Part shown: piece by piece, positions 52,777 to 62,065 of the stretch
How positions within the stretch are numbered: position 1 is the stretch's first letter
Layout: each line of letters starts with the position of its first letter
Origin: Spirosoma sp. KCTC 42546
GTDB taxonomy: Bacteria > Bacteroidota > Bacteroidia > Cytophagales > Spirosomataceae
Direction of reading: 5' to 3'
Length of the DNA stretch: 64,000 nt
Assembly: GCF_006965485.1 (NCBI RefSeq)
Contig: NZ_CP041360.1
Location: 7,854,501 to 7,918,500 of the forward strand
Notes under the pieces: model-generated
Database searches by the model: none
Told to the model about the DNA's origin: nothing
The model's input: the letters and a program-made list of their open reading frames with translations, nothing else
Translations under genes and position numbers: made by a program

Positions 52777-53116
52777 AATTAATAACCAGATCACCTGGCC
52801 TGAGTTTGAGAAAGTGGAAATCCGCACGGGGACTATCGTTGCGGCAGAAGCCTTTCCAGAAGCCCGGAAACCAGCCTACAAACTGACGATTGATTTTGGC
52901 GACCTGGGCATTAAACGAACATCGGCCCAACTCACTAACTTGTATTCGGTAGATGAACTGGTTGGCAAGCAGGTGGTGGCGGTGGTTAATTTCCCGCCGA
53001 AACAGATTGCCACCTTTATGAGCGAATGTTTGATTCTGGGTGCCGTTGCTGATGATGGCTCCGTAACCCTGCTCCAAACCGAACGCCCAACCCAAAATGG
53101 ATTACGAATTGCTTAA
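52772..53116 (+). CDS. csaA: CsaA-type tRNA-binding domain protein
   Basis: 114 residues. OB-fold of the EMAP-II/tRNA-binding kind, dimeric in homologues: ITWPEFEKVEIRTGTIVAAE, ARKPAYKLTIDFGDLGIKRT, SAQLTNLY, GKQVVAVVNFPPKQIATFMS, ECLILGA. CsaA acts as a protein-secretion chaperone or tRNA-binding protein. The start codon lies in a hairpin (52711-52776), so translation may be sensitive to its folding. The following gene is 33 bases downstream. Confidence 0.93.
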   Translation: MTINNQITWPEFEKVEIRTGTIVAAEAFPEARKPAYKLTIDFGDLGIKRTSAQLTNLYSVDELVGKQVVAVVNFPPKQIATFMSECLILGAVADDGSVTLLQTERPTQNGLRIA

Positions 53117-53149
53117 AACTAATTGACAATGTATACTGTACAAGGCAGA

Positions 53150-55180
53150 ATGAGCAAGCTAGTACGCATAGCGATGCTTATATTCGCTCATTCACTCATT
53201 TACTCATTCACTCATGTTGCGTTCGCCCAGCGACCGGCAAGTGAAGAAGATTACTACCGGATCATTACCCTGCCGATTCCGGAAGATATTAAACTCGAAG
53301 TAGGCGGTCTGGCTCCTTTGCCTGATGGTCGGCTGGCGGTTTGTACGCGCCGGGGCGAGGTCTGGATTATCAGCAATCCCTACATGCAGGGTAGCCGGGT
53401 GGCTACCTTCAAAAAGTTTGCGTCGGGCCTGCACGAGCCGCTGGGCCTGATGTGGCACCCAAAAGGGTATTTCCTGTGTACACAACGGGGCGAAGTCACG
53501 AAACTGGTCGATAAAGATGGCGATGACGTTGCCGACGAATACAGCTCGTTCTATAAATGGCCACTGTCGGGTAATTATCACGAATATAGCTACGGCCCAC
53601 TGCTGCTCCCCGATGGCGACATGGTTATTACGCTCAACCTCGACTGGATCGGTTATGGAGCCAGTCTGGCTAAATGGCGCGGCTGGATGCTCAAACTGAC
53701 CGAAAAAGGCGAGATGACGCCCTGGGCAACAGGCCTCCGTTCACCAGCCGGTTTCGGACTTCTGCGCGATGGCAGTATTCTCTATACCGAAAACCAGGGC
53801 GACTGGGTTGGCTCAGGCCGGATGACGCATTTGACGAAAGGCGCTTTTGCGGGTAACCCTGCCGGTCTTCGCTGGTCGGGGGAGCCAGGCTCACCGCTGG
53901 CACTTAAGCCTGAAAATGTACCAAGCACAGGCAAACCCATGTTTGAGGTGGCCAAAACGATTAAAGAGCTGAAGGTTCCGGCGGTGTGGTTCCCCCATAC
54001 ACTGATGGGTATTTCAACCTCGGATTTCAAACAGGACACGACCAATGGTGCGTTTGGTCCATTTACTGATCAATTATTCGTAGGCGATCAGGGACACAGC
54101 AAAATTATGCGGGTAGCGCTCGAAAAAGTCAACGGCGAATGGCAGGGTGCTTGTTTCCCGTTCCGAGAAGGCTTCGAGTCAGGGATTATCCGTACCGTTT
54201 GGGGACAGGATGGCTCCATGTTCGTGGGCATGACAAGCCGGGGCTGGGCAGCAACGGGAAAAGAGCCGTATGGCATTCAGCGGCTGGTCTGGACCGGCAA
54301 AACACCGTTCGAGATGAAAACCATTACCTCAAAACCCGATGGTTTCGAGGTAACCTTTACGCTACCCGTTGATCGTAAAACCGCCGAAAATCCCGAAAGC
54401 TACAGCCTCAATAGCTTCACCTATCGCTACCACAAAACCTACGGCAGCCCGATTGAAGATGCCAAACCTGTACCCATCCGGGGCGTTGTTGTGGCCCCCG
54501 ATGGTATGAGCGCCCGCATTGTAGCCGATACCGTTCTTCGCGAAGGCTACATACACGAAGTAAAAGCGGAAGGCATCCGGTCAGCTTCGGGAAGTATGCC
54601 GTTGTTGCACGCAACGGGTTATTACACCCTTAATGCCATTGCACCGGGCGAGAAGCTAACCTTGCCTGCACGGGCCGTTGCTATTGCCAAGCACGAACAC
54701 GCCGATATGATGGCGATGGAGAAAAAAGCAGCTACGACCGCAAGTAAAAACGTGAAAGCAGTTAGTGCGAAACGCGTTGTTGCCATGCCCGCCAACTGGA
54801 CCAATGGCCCCGATCAATCGATTACCATTGGCACCAAGCCAGGGCTAAAATTCGATGTCGACAAGCTGGAAGTGAAAGCGGGTAGCAAGATCAAACTCGT
54901 ATTCAACAACAACGACGACATGCTTCACAACTGCGTCATTACGAAACCCGGCGCGGCCAATGCTGTTGGCGATGCAGCCCTTCGGTTGAATCTGAATGGC
55001 CCAAAAATGAACTACGTTCCAAATTCGCCAAACGTACTGTATCATACCAACATTCTTCAACCCGAAACGTCCGAAACGATCTATTTCCTGGCTCCCACCG
55101 AACCCGGCGATTATCAGTTCGTTTGTTCATTCCCCGGCCACTCGTCACTGATGCAGGGAACGTTAAAAGTTGTGAAATAG
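53150..55180 (+). CDS. beta-propeller protein with a C-terminal blue-copper (auracyanin-type) domain
   Basis: 676 residues with a signal peptide (LIFAHSLIYSFTHVAFAQ). Residues about 30-410 are a soluble-glucose-dehydrogenase-like propeller (PLPDGRLAVCTRRGEVWII, HEPLGLMWHPKG, YSYGPLLLPDGDMV, GLRSPAGFGLLRDGSILYTE, NQGDWVGSG). The C-terminal domain (about 555-676) is a cupredoxin with the copper ligands His in DDMLHNC and Cys-His-Met in VCSFPGHSSLMQG. The combination of a dehydrogenase propeller with an electron acceptor suggests oxidation of a carbohydrate linked to electron transfer. An alternative upstream Met (53129) would lengthen the signal region. Confidence 0.9.
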   Translation: MSKLVRIAMLIFAHSLIYSFTHVAFAQRPASEEDYYRIITLPIPEDIKLEVGGLAPLPDGRLAVCTRRGEVWIISNPYMQGSRVATFKKFASGLHEPLGLMWHPKGYFLCTQRGEVTKLVDKDGDDVADEYSSFYKWPLSGNYHEYSYGPLLLPDGDMVITLNLDWIGYGASLAKWRGWMLKLTEKGEMTPWATGLRSPAGFGLLRDGSILYTENQGDWVGSGRMTHLTKGAFAGNPAGLRWSGEPGSPLALKPENVPSTGKPMFEVAKTIKELKVPAVWFPHTLMGISTSDFKQDTTNGAFGPFTDQLFVGDQGHSKIMRVALEKVNGEWQGACFPFREGFESGIIRTVWGQDGSMFVGMTSRGWAATGKEPYGIQRLVWTGKTPFEMKTITSKPDGFEVTFTLPVDRKTAENPESYSLNSFTYRYHKTYGSPIEDAKPVPIRGVVVAPDGMSARIVADTVLREGYIHEVKAEGIRSASGSMPLLHATGYYTLNAIAPGEKLTLPARAVAIAKHEHADMMAMEKKAATTASKNVKAVSAKRVVAMPANWTNGPDQSITIGTKPGLKFDVDKLEVKAGSKIKLVFNNNDDMLHNCVITKPGAANAVGDAALRLNLNGPKMNYVPNSPNVLYHTNILQPETSETIYFLAPTEPGDYQFVCSFPGHSSLMQGTLKVVK

Positions 55181-55232
55181 ATTAAGATAACTGGCATTTT
55201 CGGCCATTGAAGGCTACCTTCCGGTCAGTAAA

Positions 55233-55269
55233 CAATGACGCCCCATATTGGAAGCGTCATTGTTTTTTA
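55233..55269 (+). terminator. terminator after the cupredoxin fusion gene
   Basis: Arms 55233-55241 and 55254-55262, nine perfect pairs with a 12-base loop, followed by a T-run of six. Confidence 0.8.
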
Positions 55270-55312
55270 TGTCACCAACTGCTAAATCGTGTTGTTTTCC
55301 CGTTGTATCCAT

Positions 55313-55849
55313 ATGCGAACCGCTTCACTACTCACGATACTCTTTTTTATTTCAGTAACCGTCCACGCTCAACGACGACGCGCCGACGACGATACGTCAC
55401 ATTACCGAACCGTACCCGTTCCGGCCCATCTGCTGCCCATTGAACGAGCTTACGGGTCATCATCATTAGGAAGTCTCTATTTTTATGGGGGTAAAAAACT
55501 CTCATCACCCTATTCGCTTGAAATCCCGTTCTTTGAACTGAATGATCCGGATGTATCTCATCATTTTCAGGCCTTTCGAACCGTAACTACGTTGAGCCGA
55601 TTAACAGCTTTAGTCCCGCTGGCCTATATTCTCCTGAGTAACAATCGAACCAATGGCGCATACTGGTCAGTATATGGCGGTTCCATAGCGGCTTCGTTAA
55701 CACTGTCGATTATCGGTAACAGTCAGGTTAACAAGGCCGTTAAACGCTACAACGAAATGCTTCGACAACCCCGAATCGGGTTTTCTGCCGACCCTGTTTC
55801 CCTAACGGGACGAACCGCCATAGGTGTGGGGATTTCGCTGGGATTCTAG
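55313..55849 (+). CDS. secreted or membrane-associated protein of unknown function
   Basis: 178 residues with a signal peptide (ends VTVHAQ). A basic segment (RRRADDD) is followed by HYRTVPVPAHLLPIERAYGS, then a beta/alpha part and one hydrophobic stretch (LVPLAYILL, SIAASLTLSIIG) that may be a membrane helix. No family recognised. The C-terminus GVGISLGF is like the end of outer-membrane beta-barrel proteins. The start at 55313 is chosen because the earlier part of the frame is not signal-like. Confidence 0.65.
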   Translation: MRTASLLTILFFISVTVHAQRRRADDDTSHYRTVPVPAHLLPIERAYGSSSLGSLYFYGGKKLSSPYSLEIPFFELNDPDVSHHFQAFRTVTTLSRLTALVPLAYILLSNNRTNGAYWSVYGGSIAASLTLSIIGNSQVNKAVKRYNEMLRQPRIGFSADPVSLTGRTAIGVGISLGF

Positions 55850-55968
55850 TATAAGCCTCCTGGGTAATTCACAAATTACGTAACTGAATTTTCATAGGGC
55901 TACTGCCATTATCTTATTTGGCCCGATCATCAATTTGCAAAATATTAATCGGCTTTGGGCGTAGGCAG

Positions 55969-56000
55969 AAGCGCGAACTAGGCTGGTTTGCGCTTTTTTG
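55969..56000 (+). terminator. hairpin with T-run upstream of the M28 gene
   Basis: Arms 55969-55978 and 55986-55995 (nine of ten pairs) around a 7-base loop, followed by TTTT. Terminates the preceding small gene. Confidence 0.6.
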
Positions 56001-56029
56001 TTAGTTTCGCTGACTCAATCAGCAAACTC

Positions 56030-57415
56030 ATGCAAACGAAATCGTTACCGATCCTTTTTGTCTCATTCTTTCTTCTTTCCCCTCTACTCAACGCCCAAAC
56101 CATTTTAAACCGAGATCCGCAAATAGCCGACCTGATTAGCCAGGTTTCGGCCGATAGTTTGCGGGCTCATATTAATGGTTTAGTCAGTTTCGGTACCCGC
56201 CATACGCTGAGCGTACCTGCCGATGCTTCTGCTCAGGTTGGCAAAAAAGGGCTCGGAGCTGCCCGCCAGTGGATTCTGGCCAAATTCAATCAATACGCCA
56301 AACAATCGGGTGGACGAATGACAGCCACGCTCGATACCTGGACGCTCCAGCCCGACGGCAAACGCGTAGATAAGCCTGCCAACATGGGAAATGTGATGGC
56401 AACCCTCAAAGGTACCGACCCCAATGATACCCGCGTTTTCATTGTACAGGGACATATGGATAGCCGCGTGACAAACGTCATGAACCGAGAATCCGACGCG
56501 CCGGGTGCCAATGACGATGGTTCGGGTACAGCCGCCGTTATTGAGCTTTGCCGGGTGATGAGCAAGTCGTCCTTTCCGGCTACGGTTATCTTCGTTACAC
56601 TGACGGGCGAAGAACAGGGACTATTGGGTGCCGAACATTTATCGGAGCGGGCGATCAAGGAAAAATGGAATCTGGAAGCCGTGCTGAACAACGATATTAT
56701 GGGTAGCAATAACAGCAGCGATACCCGCATCATTGACAACACCCGCCTGCGCGTTTTCAGTGAAGGACTTCCATCTAGTTTACTCAAAGACACGACTGGT
56801 CGTATTGGCCAGATTCAGCGCTTTGGGAATGAGAACGACGGCAAGGCCCGTACGCTGGCCCGGTATCTGAAAGAAATTGGCGAGCGTTATGTCGAAAACC
56901 TGGAAGTGGTAATGGTGTATCGCAACGACCGCTACCTGCGTGGGGGCGACCATACGCCCTATGTGCAACGTGGATTTGCCGCCGTGCGCATGACCGAGAT
57001 GAACGAGAACTACGAACACCAGCACCAGGATTTGCGCACCGAAAACGGTACGGAGTTTGGCGACTATCCGAAGTTCATGGATTTCGAATACCTGCGTAAG
57101 AATACGGCAGTCAATCTGGCAACACTGGCCAATCTGGCGAAATCACCAACGGTGCCGCAGAAAGTAACGGTCGATGTTCGGAACCTCACCAATGCAACAG
57201 TTCTTTACTGGCAGGCTCCTCAGGCTGGCAAAGTAAAAGGCTATTACGTACTGATGCGTGAAACCTACTGGCCCTTCTGGCAGAAGAAATTCTTCACGAC
57301 GAAATTGGGTATGACGTTGCCTTACTCGAAAGACAATTACTACTTCGCCGTGCAGGCAGTTAGTGAAGACGGAAACGAAGGACTGCCCGTACTACCCGTA
57401 CCGAATTTGCGCTAG
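56030..57415 (+). CDS. secreted M28-family metallopeptidase
   Basis: 461 residues with a signal peptide (ends PLLNAQ). Zinc aminopeptidase fold: VQGHMDSRV (His and Asp ligands), GANDDGSGTAAVIELCRVM (second Asp ligand), TGEEQGLLGAEH (Glu pair, catalytic and ligand), DNTRLRV, and YVQRGFAAVRMTE towards the last His. After residue about 375 there is a fibronectin-type segment (VDVRNLTNATVLYWQAPQAG). Releases N-terminal amino acids from peptides outside the cytoplasm. It is followed by a hairpin and the class V aminotransferase. Confidence 0.93.
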   Translation: MQTKSLPILFVSFFLLSPLLNAQTILNRDPQIADLISQVSADSLRAHINGLVSFGTRHTLSVPADASAQVGKKGLGAARQWILAKFNQYAKQSGGRMTATLDTWTLQPDGKRVDKPANMGNVMATLKGTDPNDTRVFIVQGHMDSRVTNVMNRESDAPGANDDGSGTAAVIELCRVMSKSSFPATVIFVTLTGEEQGLLGAEHLSERAIKEKWNLEAVLNNDIMGSNNSSDTRIIDNTRLRVFSEGLPSSLLKDTTGRIGQIQRFGNENDGKARTLARYLKEIGERYVENLEVVMVYRNDRYLRGGDHTPYVQRGFAAVRMTEMNENYEHQHQDLRTENGTEFGDYPKFMDFEYLRKNTAVNLATLANLAKSPTVPQKVTVDVRNLTNATVLYWQAPQAGKVKGYYVLMRETYWPFWQKKFFTTKLGMTLPYSKDNYYFAVQAVSEDGNEGLPVLPVPNLR

Positions 57416-57440
57416 GGTGTAGTAAAGCTAACGTATTAGA

Positions 57441-57527
57441 TTAACCACAGAGGCACAGAGAACACAGAGGTCCTAGACGTGAATCATATCCTTTAAATCT
57501 CTGTGTTCTCTGTGCCTCTGTGGTTAA
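57441..57527. repeat. perfect 29-bp hairpin, ACCACAGAGGCACAGAG type
   Basis: Arms 57441-57469 and 57499-57527 are perfectly complementary over 29 bases, loop 29. The arm words recur in 19292-19363 and 7414-7503. It lies between two co-directional genes, so a pure two-way terminator role does not apply. Confidence 0.92.
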
Positions 57528-57587
57528 TAAATTTTGTTTAATGATATCTGCGATGGATTTCAACCCAGCTATTTATATAAACTCTCT

Positions 57588-58856
57588 ATGCAGTCCCTCT
57601 CTAAACGGCAATTTCTAAAATCCCTTGTTGGCACAGCCGCCTTGTCGACCTGGGCAGGTCTGGACGAGACGCTGGCTAAAGTGGCGCATATATCTCCATC
57701 TACGCTGGCACAAAACGAAAGCTTTTGGTCTAACATTCGGTCGGCTTACCCCGTAACAAACGAGTTCATTCAGCTCGAAAATGGCTACTATTCATTGGCC
57801 GCTCAGCCAGTGATGGATAGCTACCTGAAGCATATTCAGCAAGTGAATTCGGTATCCTCCTATTACATGCGGACACGCCAGTTTGCCGATAAACGGGAGT
57901 CACAAACGCAACTGGCCAACTTGTTGGGTTGCTCCACAGATGAATTGATCATTACCCGAAACACCACCGAATCCTTGGATACGGTTATTGGCGGGCTGAA
58001 ATGGAAAGCAGGCGACGAAGCCATTATGGCCCAGCAGGATTATGGTGCCATGAAGGATATGTTCAGGCTTCAGGCCCGGCGACACGGCATTGTGAATAAG
58101 ACGCTTTCGCTACCCAATCATCCCAAGTCCGATGAAGAAATTGTGAGTCTGTACGAAAAAGCCATCACGCCCAAAACGCGGTTGCTGATGGTTTGCCACA
58201 TGGTGAATATTACAGGTCAGATTCTGCCCATTCGCCAGATCACCGAGATGGCGCATAAACACGGCGTGGAGGTGTTGGTGGATGGGGCCCATGCATTCGC
58301 GCAGTTAAATTTCAAGATGAGTGACCTCGGTGGCTGCGATTACTACGCCAGCAGTTTACACAAATGGCTGGGCACACCGCTTGGCGCGGGTATCCTGTAT
58401 GTGCGCAAAGACAAAATTGCCCCCCTCTGGCCACTCTTCGCCGACAGCAGTGTTCCCGACAACGATATCCGCAAACTGAACCATACCGGCACGCACCCCG
58501 TAGCCACCGATCTGGCTATTCAGGACGCGATCAAATTTCACACGGGAATTGGTATCGAGCGAAAGGAAGCCCGGCTTCGGTATCTGCAACATTACTGGAC
58601 TGATCAAGTACGTCATCATCCCAACATCGTCCTGAATACCCCCGAAGCACCCGTTCGTTCCTGCGCCATCGCCAACGTAGGCATAGCTGGAAAACCACCT
58701 GCCGAACTGGCTAAAACCCTGTTCGACAACTACAAGATATTTACGGTAGCTATTGACTCTCCCCCTGTGCAAGGGGTACGCGTTACGCCCCACGTATACA
58801 CAACGACAGCAGAGCTGGACCAATTCGTAAACGCATTGAAAGAACTGGCTACCTAA
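57588..58856 (+). CDS. Tat-exported class V aminotransferase
   Basis: 422 residues. Tat-like signal SKRQFLKSLVGTAALSTWAG with the K/R-R-x-F-L-K motif, then an isopenicillin-N epimerase-like/NifS-fold aminotransferase. Visible: ENGYYSLAAQPVMDS, TRNTTESLDTVIGGLKW, LLMVCHMVNITGQ, VDGAHAFAQL with the PLP-binding Asp, and ASSLHKWLGTPLGAG with the PLP Lys (position about 255). The reaction is not determinable from sequence. A PLP enzyme carried by the Tat route implies cofactor insertion before export. The start 57588 was chosen because the frame upstream is repeat. Confidence 0.91.
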   Translation: MQSLSKRQFLKSLVGTAALSTWAGLDETLAKVAHISPSTLAQNESFWSNIRSAYPVTNEFIQLENGYYSLAAQPVMDSYLKHIQQVNSVSSYYMRTRQFADKRESQTQLANLLGCSTDELIITRNTTESLDTVIGGLKWKAGDEAIMAQQDYGAMKDMFRLQARRHGIVNKTLSLPNHPKSDEEIVSLYEKAITPKTRLLMVCHMVNITGQILPIRQITEMAHKHGVEVLVDGAHAFAQLNFKMSDLGGCDYYASSLHKWLGTPLGAGILYVRKDKIAPLWPLFADSSVPDNDIRKLNHTGTHPVATDLAIQDAIKFHTGIGIERKEARLRYLQHYWTDQVRHHPNIVLNTPEAPVRSCAIANVGIAGKPPAELAKTLFDNYKIFTVAIDSPPVQGVRVTPHVYTTTAELDQFVNALKELAT

Positions 58857-58941
58857 TGTACCTACGGGCTTTAGCCCGCGTACTATCAGAATAAAGTACG
58901 GGATTATTGATTTGAACTAATTAACCGCCGTTTTGCTAGTC

Positions 58942-59019
58942 TTCCAAACCCCCAACCCCCTGAAGGGGGCTTAGTTCACTGGGGAGAAAAGCCCCCTTCA
59001 GGGGGTTGGGGGTTTGGAA
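58942..59019. repeat. perfect 30-bp hairpin, CCAACCCCCTGAAGGGGGC type
   Basis: Arms 58942-58971 and 58990-59019 are perfectly complementary over 30 bases, loop 18. It is flanked by an outer pair: tgtacctac at 58858-58866 and gtaggtaca at 59073-59083 (approximate), so a nested inverted structure. Two further palindromic bits (cgggctttagcccg at 58866) lie between. Confidence 0.9.
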
Positions 59020-59116
59020 AGCCCAAAAAGGACAAATTTTATTTAGGCAGTTATTTAATACAAATCAATAAGCCTGTAGGTACATAAATACCTTATAACC
59101 TCTACTATTCATCATT

Positions 59117-61111
59117 ATGAACCGCTCAATCCTCTTCATCCTCCTTACTATCTCAACCCTCGCCAGTCTGGCGCAGACGCCAGTTAAAAAGCGGCCGATG
59201 ACGCCCAAAGACATTTATCGACTCCAAACCGTCAGCGATCCGCAGATTTCGCCCGATGGCAAGTGGATTACCTATGGCCTATCAACCGTCGATACAACGA
59301 AAGATAAACGCAATGCCGATCTCTGGATGGTGAGCTGGGATGGCAAAGAGTCGGTTCAGCTTACCAACAGCCCCGATGGCGAATCCAGAGCGCGGTTCAG
59401 CCCGGATGGAAAATATATTTCGTTTGTATCGGCCCGGCAAGGCGCTACTAAAGGCCAGATCTGGTTGATGGATCGCCGGGGTGGTGAAGCTAAAAAACTC
59501 ACCGATCTGAAAACCGATCTGGAAGATTACGTCTGGTCGCCGGATGGGAAGAAGATCGCAATGGCGCTACGCGATCCTGACTACGCCGATTCGGCCAAAA
59601 CCAAGGTTCGGAAACCCTATGTCCTTGATCGGTATCAGTTTAAGGCCGATGTAAAAGGCTACCTGGAAAAAGGCTCCGTTCACTTGTACCTCTATGACGT
59701 AGCGACGAAAAAACTCGATACGCTAACCACCGGTCTTTATGATGAAACGTCACCCGTTTGGTCGCCCGATGGGTCGCAACTGGCGTTTGTGAGTAACCGG
59801 ACGGAAGATCCCGACAAAAACCAGAACACCAATATTTATGTGATCGACGCCCGCAAAGGTGCCACTATGAAGCAGTTGACCACCTGGACCGGGGCCGACA
59901 ATAACCCAGCCTGGAGTCCAGATGGCAAGCACATTGCCTATTTACGCTCGACCGCGTCGAGTAATTTTCTGATGTATGACCAACCGGTGCTGGCGGTACT
60001 GGACCTGGAGGGTGGAGAACCCATGCTACTCTCGAAAACGCTGGATCGCCCTGTTCGGAATCCAACCTGGACTAAAGACGGACGAACCATTGGTGTGCTG
60101 GTGCAGGACGACCGGCAGTCCTATGTTGGCCAGTATACCTATCCTGAAGGGAAATTCGCCAAATTAACGGGAGGTAACCGGGCCTTCAGTAATCTGGAAG
60201 CAGCCCCGGCCGACAACTGGGTAGCTTTATTAAGCGAGCCCCAAACCCCCGGCGAACTGTATGCCATTGAAAACGGGACACCCCGCCGACTTACACACGT
60301 ACAGGACGATTTTCTGGCCCCCCTTGAACTGGCCACTGTGGAAGGATTTACGTCGAAGAGTAAAGATGGCGCACAGGTGTCGAACGTATTGTATCGGCCC
60401 GTCAACGGTCAGGCAGGCAAAAAGATGCCGACCATTTTCTACATTCACGGTGGGCCGGTGTCGCAGGATGAGTTCTCCTTTGATCTGACCCGGCAACTGC
60501 TGGCGGCTGGAGGCTATGCGGTTGTAGCTGTCAATTACCGGGGCAGCAATGGCCGGGGCCTCGACTACACCAAAGCGATCTACGCCGATTGGGGTAACAA
60601 AGAAGTGCTGGACATTCTAGGAGCCGCCGACTACGTGGTAGAGAAAGGCATCGCCGACCCCGACCGACTGGGTATTGGTGGCTGGAGTTATGGCGGCATT
60701 CTGACCAACTACACTATTGCCACCGATACGCGCTTTAAGGCCGCAGCCAGTGGAGCCGGAAGCTCCTTGCAATTATCCATGTACGGCATCGACCAGTACG
60801 CCAATCAGTACGAAAATGAGTTAGGGACGCCCTGGAAAAACACAGATAAATGGTTGAAACTATCCTATCCATTCCTGAAAGCGGACCGCATCAAAACACC
60901 AACGATGTTTATGGCCAGTGAGAAAGATTTTAATGTACCTGTGGCAGGCAGCGAGCAGATGTTCCAGGCCCTGCGCTCATTGGGCATCCCAACTCAGTTA
61001 ATCATTTACCCCGGCCAGTTTCACGGCATTACCGTACCTAGTTATCAGAAAGATCGGGTTGATCGGTATTTGCAGTGGTTCGACAAATATTTGAAGCCTA
61101 AAACACTCTAA
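59117..61111 (+). CDS. S9 family acylaminoacyl-peptidase-like hydrolase
   Basis: 664 residues with a signal peptide (ends LASLAQ). The N-terminal seven-bladed propeller (about 30-390) shows repeated SPDGK motifs (ISPDGKWITY, FSPDGKYISF, WSPDGKKIA, WSPDGSQLAF, WSPDGKHIAY). The C-terminal alpha/beta hydrolase has IGGWSYGGILTNY with the Ser, a FMASEKDFNVPVAG with the Asp and PGQFHGIT with the His. Cleaves short peptides outside the cytoplasm. It is a second S9 gene in the window, of a different subclass from the DPP-IV-type one at 17-19 kb. Confidence 0.94.
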   Translation: MNRSILFILLTISTLASLAQTPVKKRPMTPKDIYRLQTVSDPQISPDGKWITYGLSTVDTTKDKRNADLWMVSWDGKESVQLTNSPDGESRARFSPDGKYISFVSARQGATKGQIWLMDRRGGEAKKLTDLKTDLEDYVWSPDGKKIAMALRDPDYADSAKTKVRKPYVLDRYQFKADVKGYLEKGSVHLYLYDVATKKLDTLTTGLYDETSPVWSPDGSQLAFVSNRTEDPDKNQNTNIYVIDARKGATMKQLTTWTGADNNPAWSPDGKHIAYLRSTASSNFLMYDQPVLAVLDLEGGEPMLLSKTLDRPVRNPTWTKDGRTIGVLVQDDRQSYVGQYTYPEGKFAKLTGGNRAFSNLEAAPADNWVALLSEPQTPGELYAIENGTPRRLTHVQDDFLAPLELATVEGFTSKSKDGAQVSNVLYRPVNGQAGKKMPTIFYIHGGPVSQDEFSFDLTRQLLAAGGYAVVAVNYRGSNGRGLDYTKAIYADWGNKEVLDILGAADYVVEKGIADPDRLGIGGWSYGGILTNYTIATDTRFKAAASGAGSSLQLSMYGIDQYANQYENELGTPWKNTDKWLKLSYPFLKADRIKTPTMFMASEKDFNVPVAGSEQMFQALRSLGIPTQLIIYPGQFHGITVPSYQKDRVDRYLQWFDKYLKPKTL

Positions 61112-61280
61112 CACACCTTAATTAGTACACCACCATCTAGATAAACAATGGTTTTATACACTGATAGTGCATCGAAAAATCAGATTTCAGCGTACTATTG
61201 GTATTGTTCTATTCGTTTTTTCTGTAGTTTACGCTTTAATAATCCTTTAATATCCCCAATCGGCTAAAGTTCACCTGGTT

Positions 61281-61754
61281 ATGAAACAGCTTCTATTATT
61301 TCTCAGCCTCTTGACGGCATCTGTCGTACTAAATTCCTGCTCAAAAAGTAGTGATCCTGCACCCGACCCAGTTGTGGGTACGTGGAAACTAGATCGGATC
61401 CGCACCAGTGGATTTGTAGCCCCTTTCACCACTTTATATCCTAATGCGGACAATGATCCATCAGCTTTTGATTATCAGGATAGTTTTACCACCAAAACCG
61501 ATAAATCATTTTCGGGGACGGTTCGCACTAGTGGTCAAGTGATTGATTATACTGGCAACTGGGAGTCTACCAGTACTACGCTGACCTTGAAAGATACGCA
61601 GGGAAACACGGATACGTATACACTGGATGCCACTAAAACACCAAATCAGCTTCTTGGTGTGGTTATCGCTGCCAGCGATTCGCTAACCAATCCAACTACG
61701 AAAAAATTAGAATTGGTTAAGTATAACCTTCAACTTATTTACACAAGGCAGTAG
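61281..61754 (+). CDS. lipocalin-like lipoprotein
   Basis: 157 residues, lipoprotein signal with lipobox VLNSC (Cys about 20). The mature domain starts VVGTWKLDRIRTSGFV, continues with FSGTVRTSGQVIDYTGNWES and TLTLKDTQGNTDTYTL, the G-x-W and Asn-Trp strands of the lipocalin-like (META/lipocalin_4) family. No catalytic motif; function unknown. It is monocistronic and ends before a 48-bp perfect palindrome. Confidence 0.85.
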   Translation: MKQLLLFLSLLTASVVLNSCSKSSDPAPDPVVGTWKLDRIRTSGFVAPFTTLYPNADNDPSAFDYQDSFTTKTDKSFSGTVRTSGQVIDYTGNWESTSTTLTLKDTQGNTDTYTLDATKTPNQLLGVVIAASDSLTNPTTKKLELVKYNLQLIYTRQ

Positions 61755-61766
61755 TACAAACTCCGA

Positions 61767-61814
61767 TTTACACGAAAAAGGCCACTGAGTACTCAGTGGC
61801 CTTTTTCGTGTAAA
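61767..61814 (+). terminator. 48-bp perfect palindrome, terminator of the lipoprotein gene
   Basis: Two 24-base halves, no loop: tttacacgaaaaaggccact and its complement, with a ctttttcg stretch in the second half that supplies the T-run. Located 12 bases after the stop. Confidence 0.85.
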
Positions 61815-62065
61815 CCTGCCCCACCGTTCACTAAATAGCTGATCAAACTCGGCTCAGAAAATAATCAGCATTTTTTATTTGGCAATTCTCATCTTTTACT
61901 CATATAAATTTTGATTACTATATAATAGTCAAAATTATTTGCATACAATTTCAACTTGAAGGCGCTTTTTTGTGGGCATTAATTCGTACTTTCACAAAAC
62001 CCTATCTACTAAGGACTTATATTTGTCTTTACTCTTATTTAATCCAGTATTAATACAAAAAACAC
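61815..62065. other. 251-bp AT-rich leader before the aminotransferase
   Basis: AT-rich, with a TTTTTTG at 61966-61972 and a TACTTTC at 61987-61993, spaced 14 bases; this is a poor match to the promoter consensus and I do not call it. No ORF or long hairpin. Confidence 0.4.

Noticed and set aside
61966..61993. Promoter before the HisC-like gene
   Set aside because: Spacing of 14 bases and a mismatched -7 box fall short of the Bacteroidota consensus.
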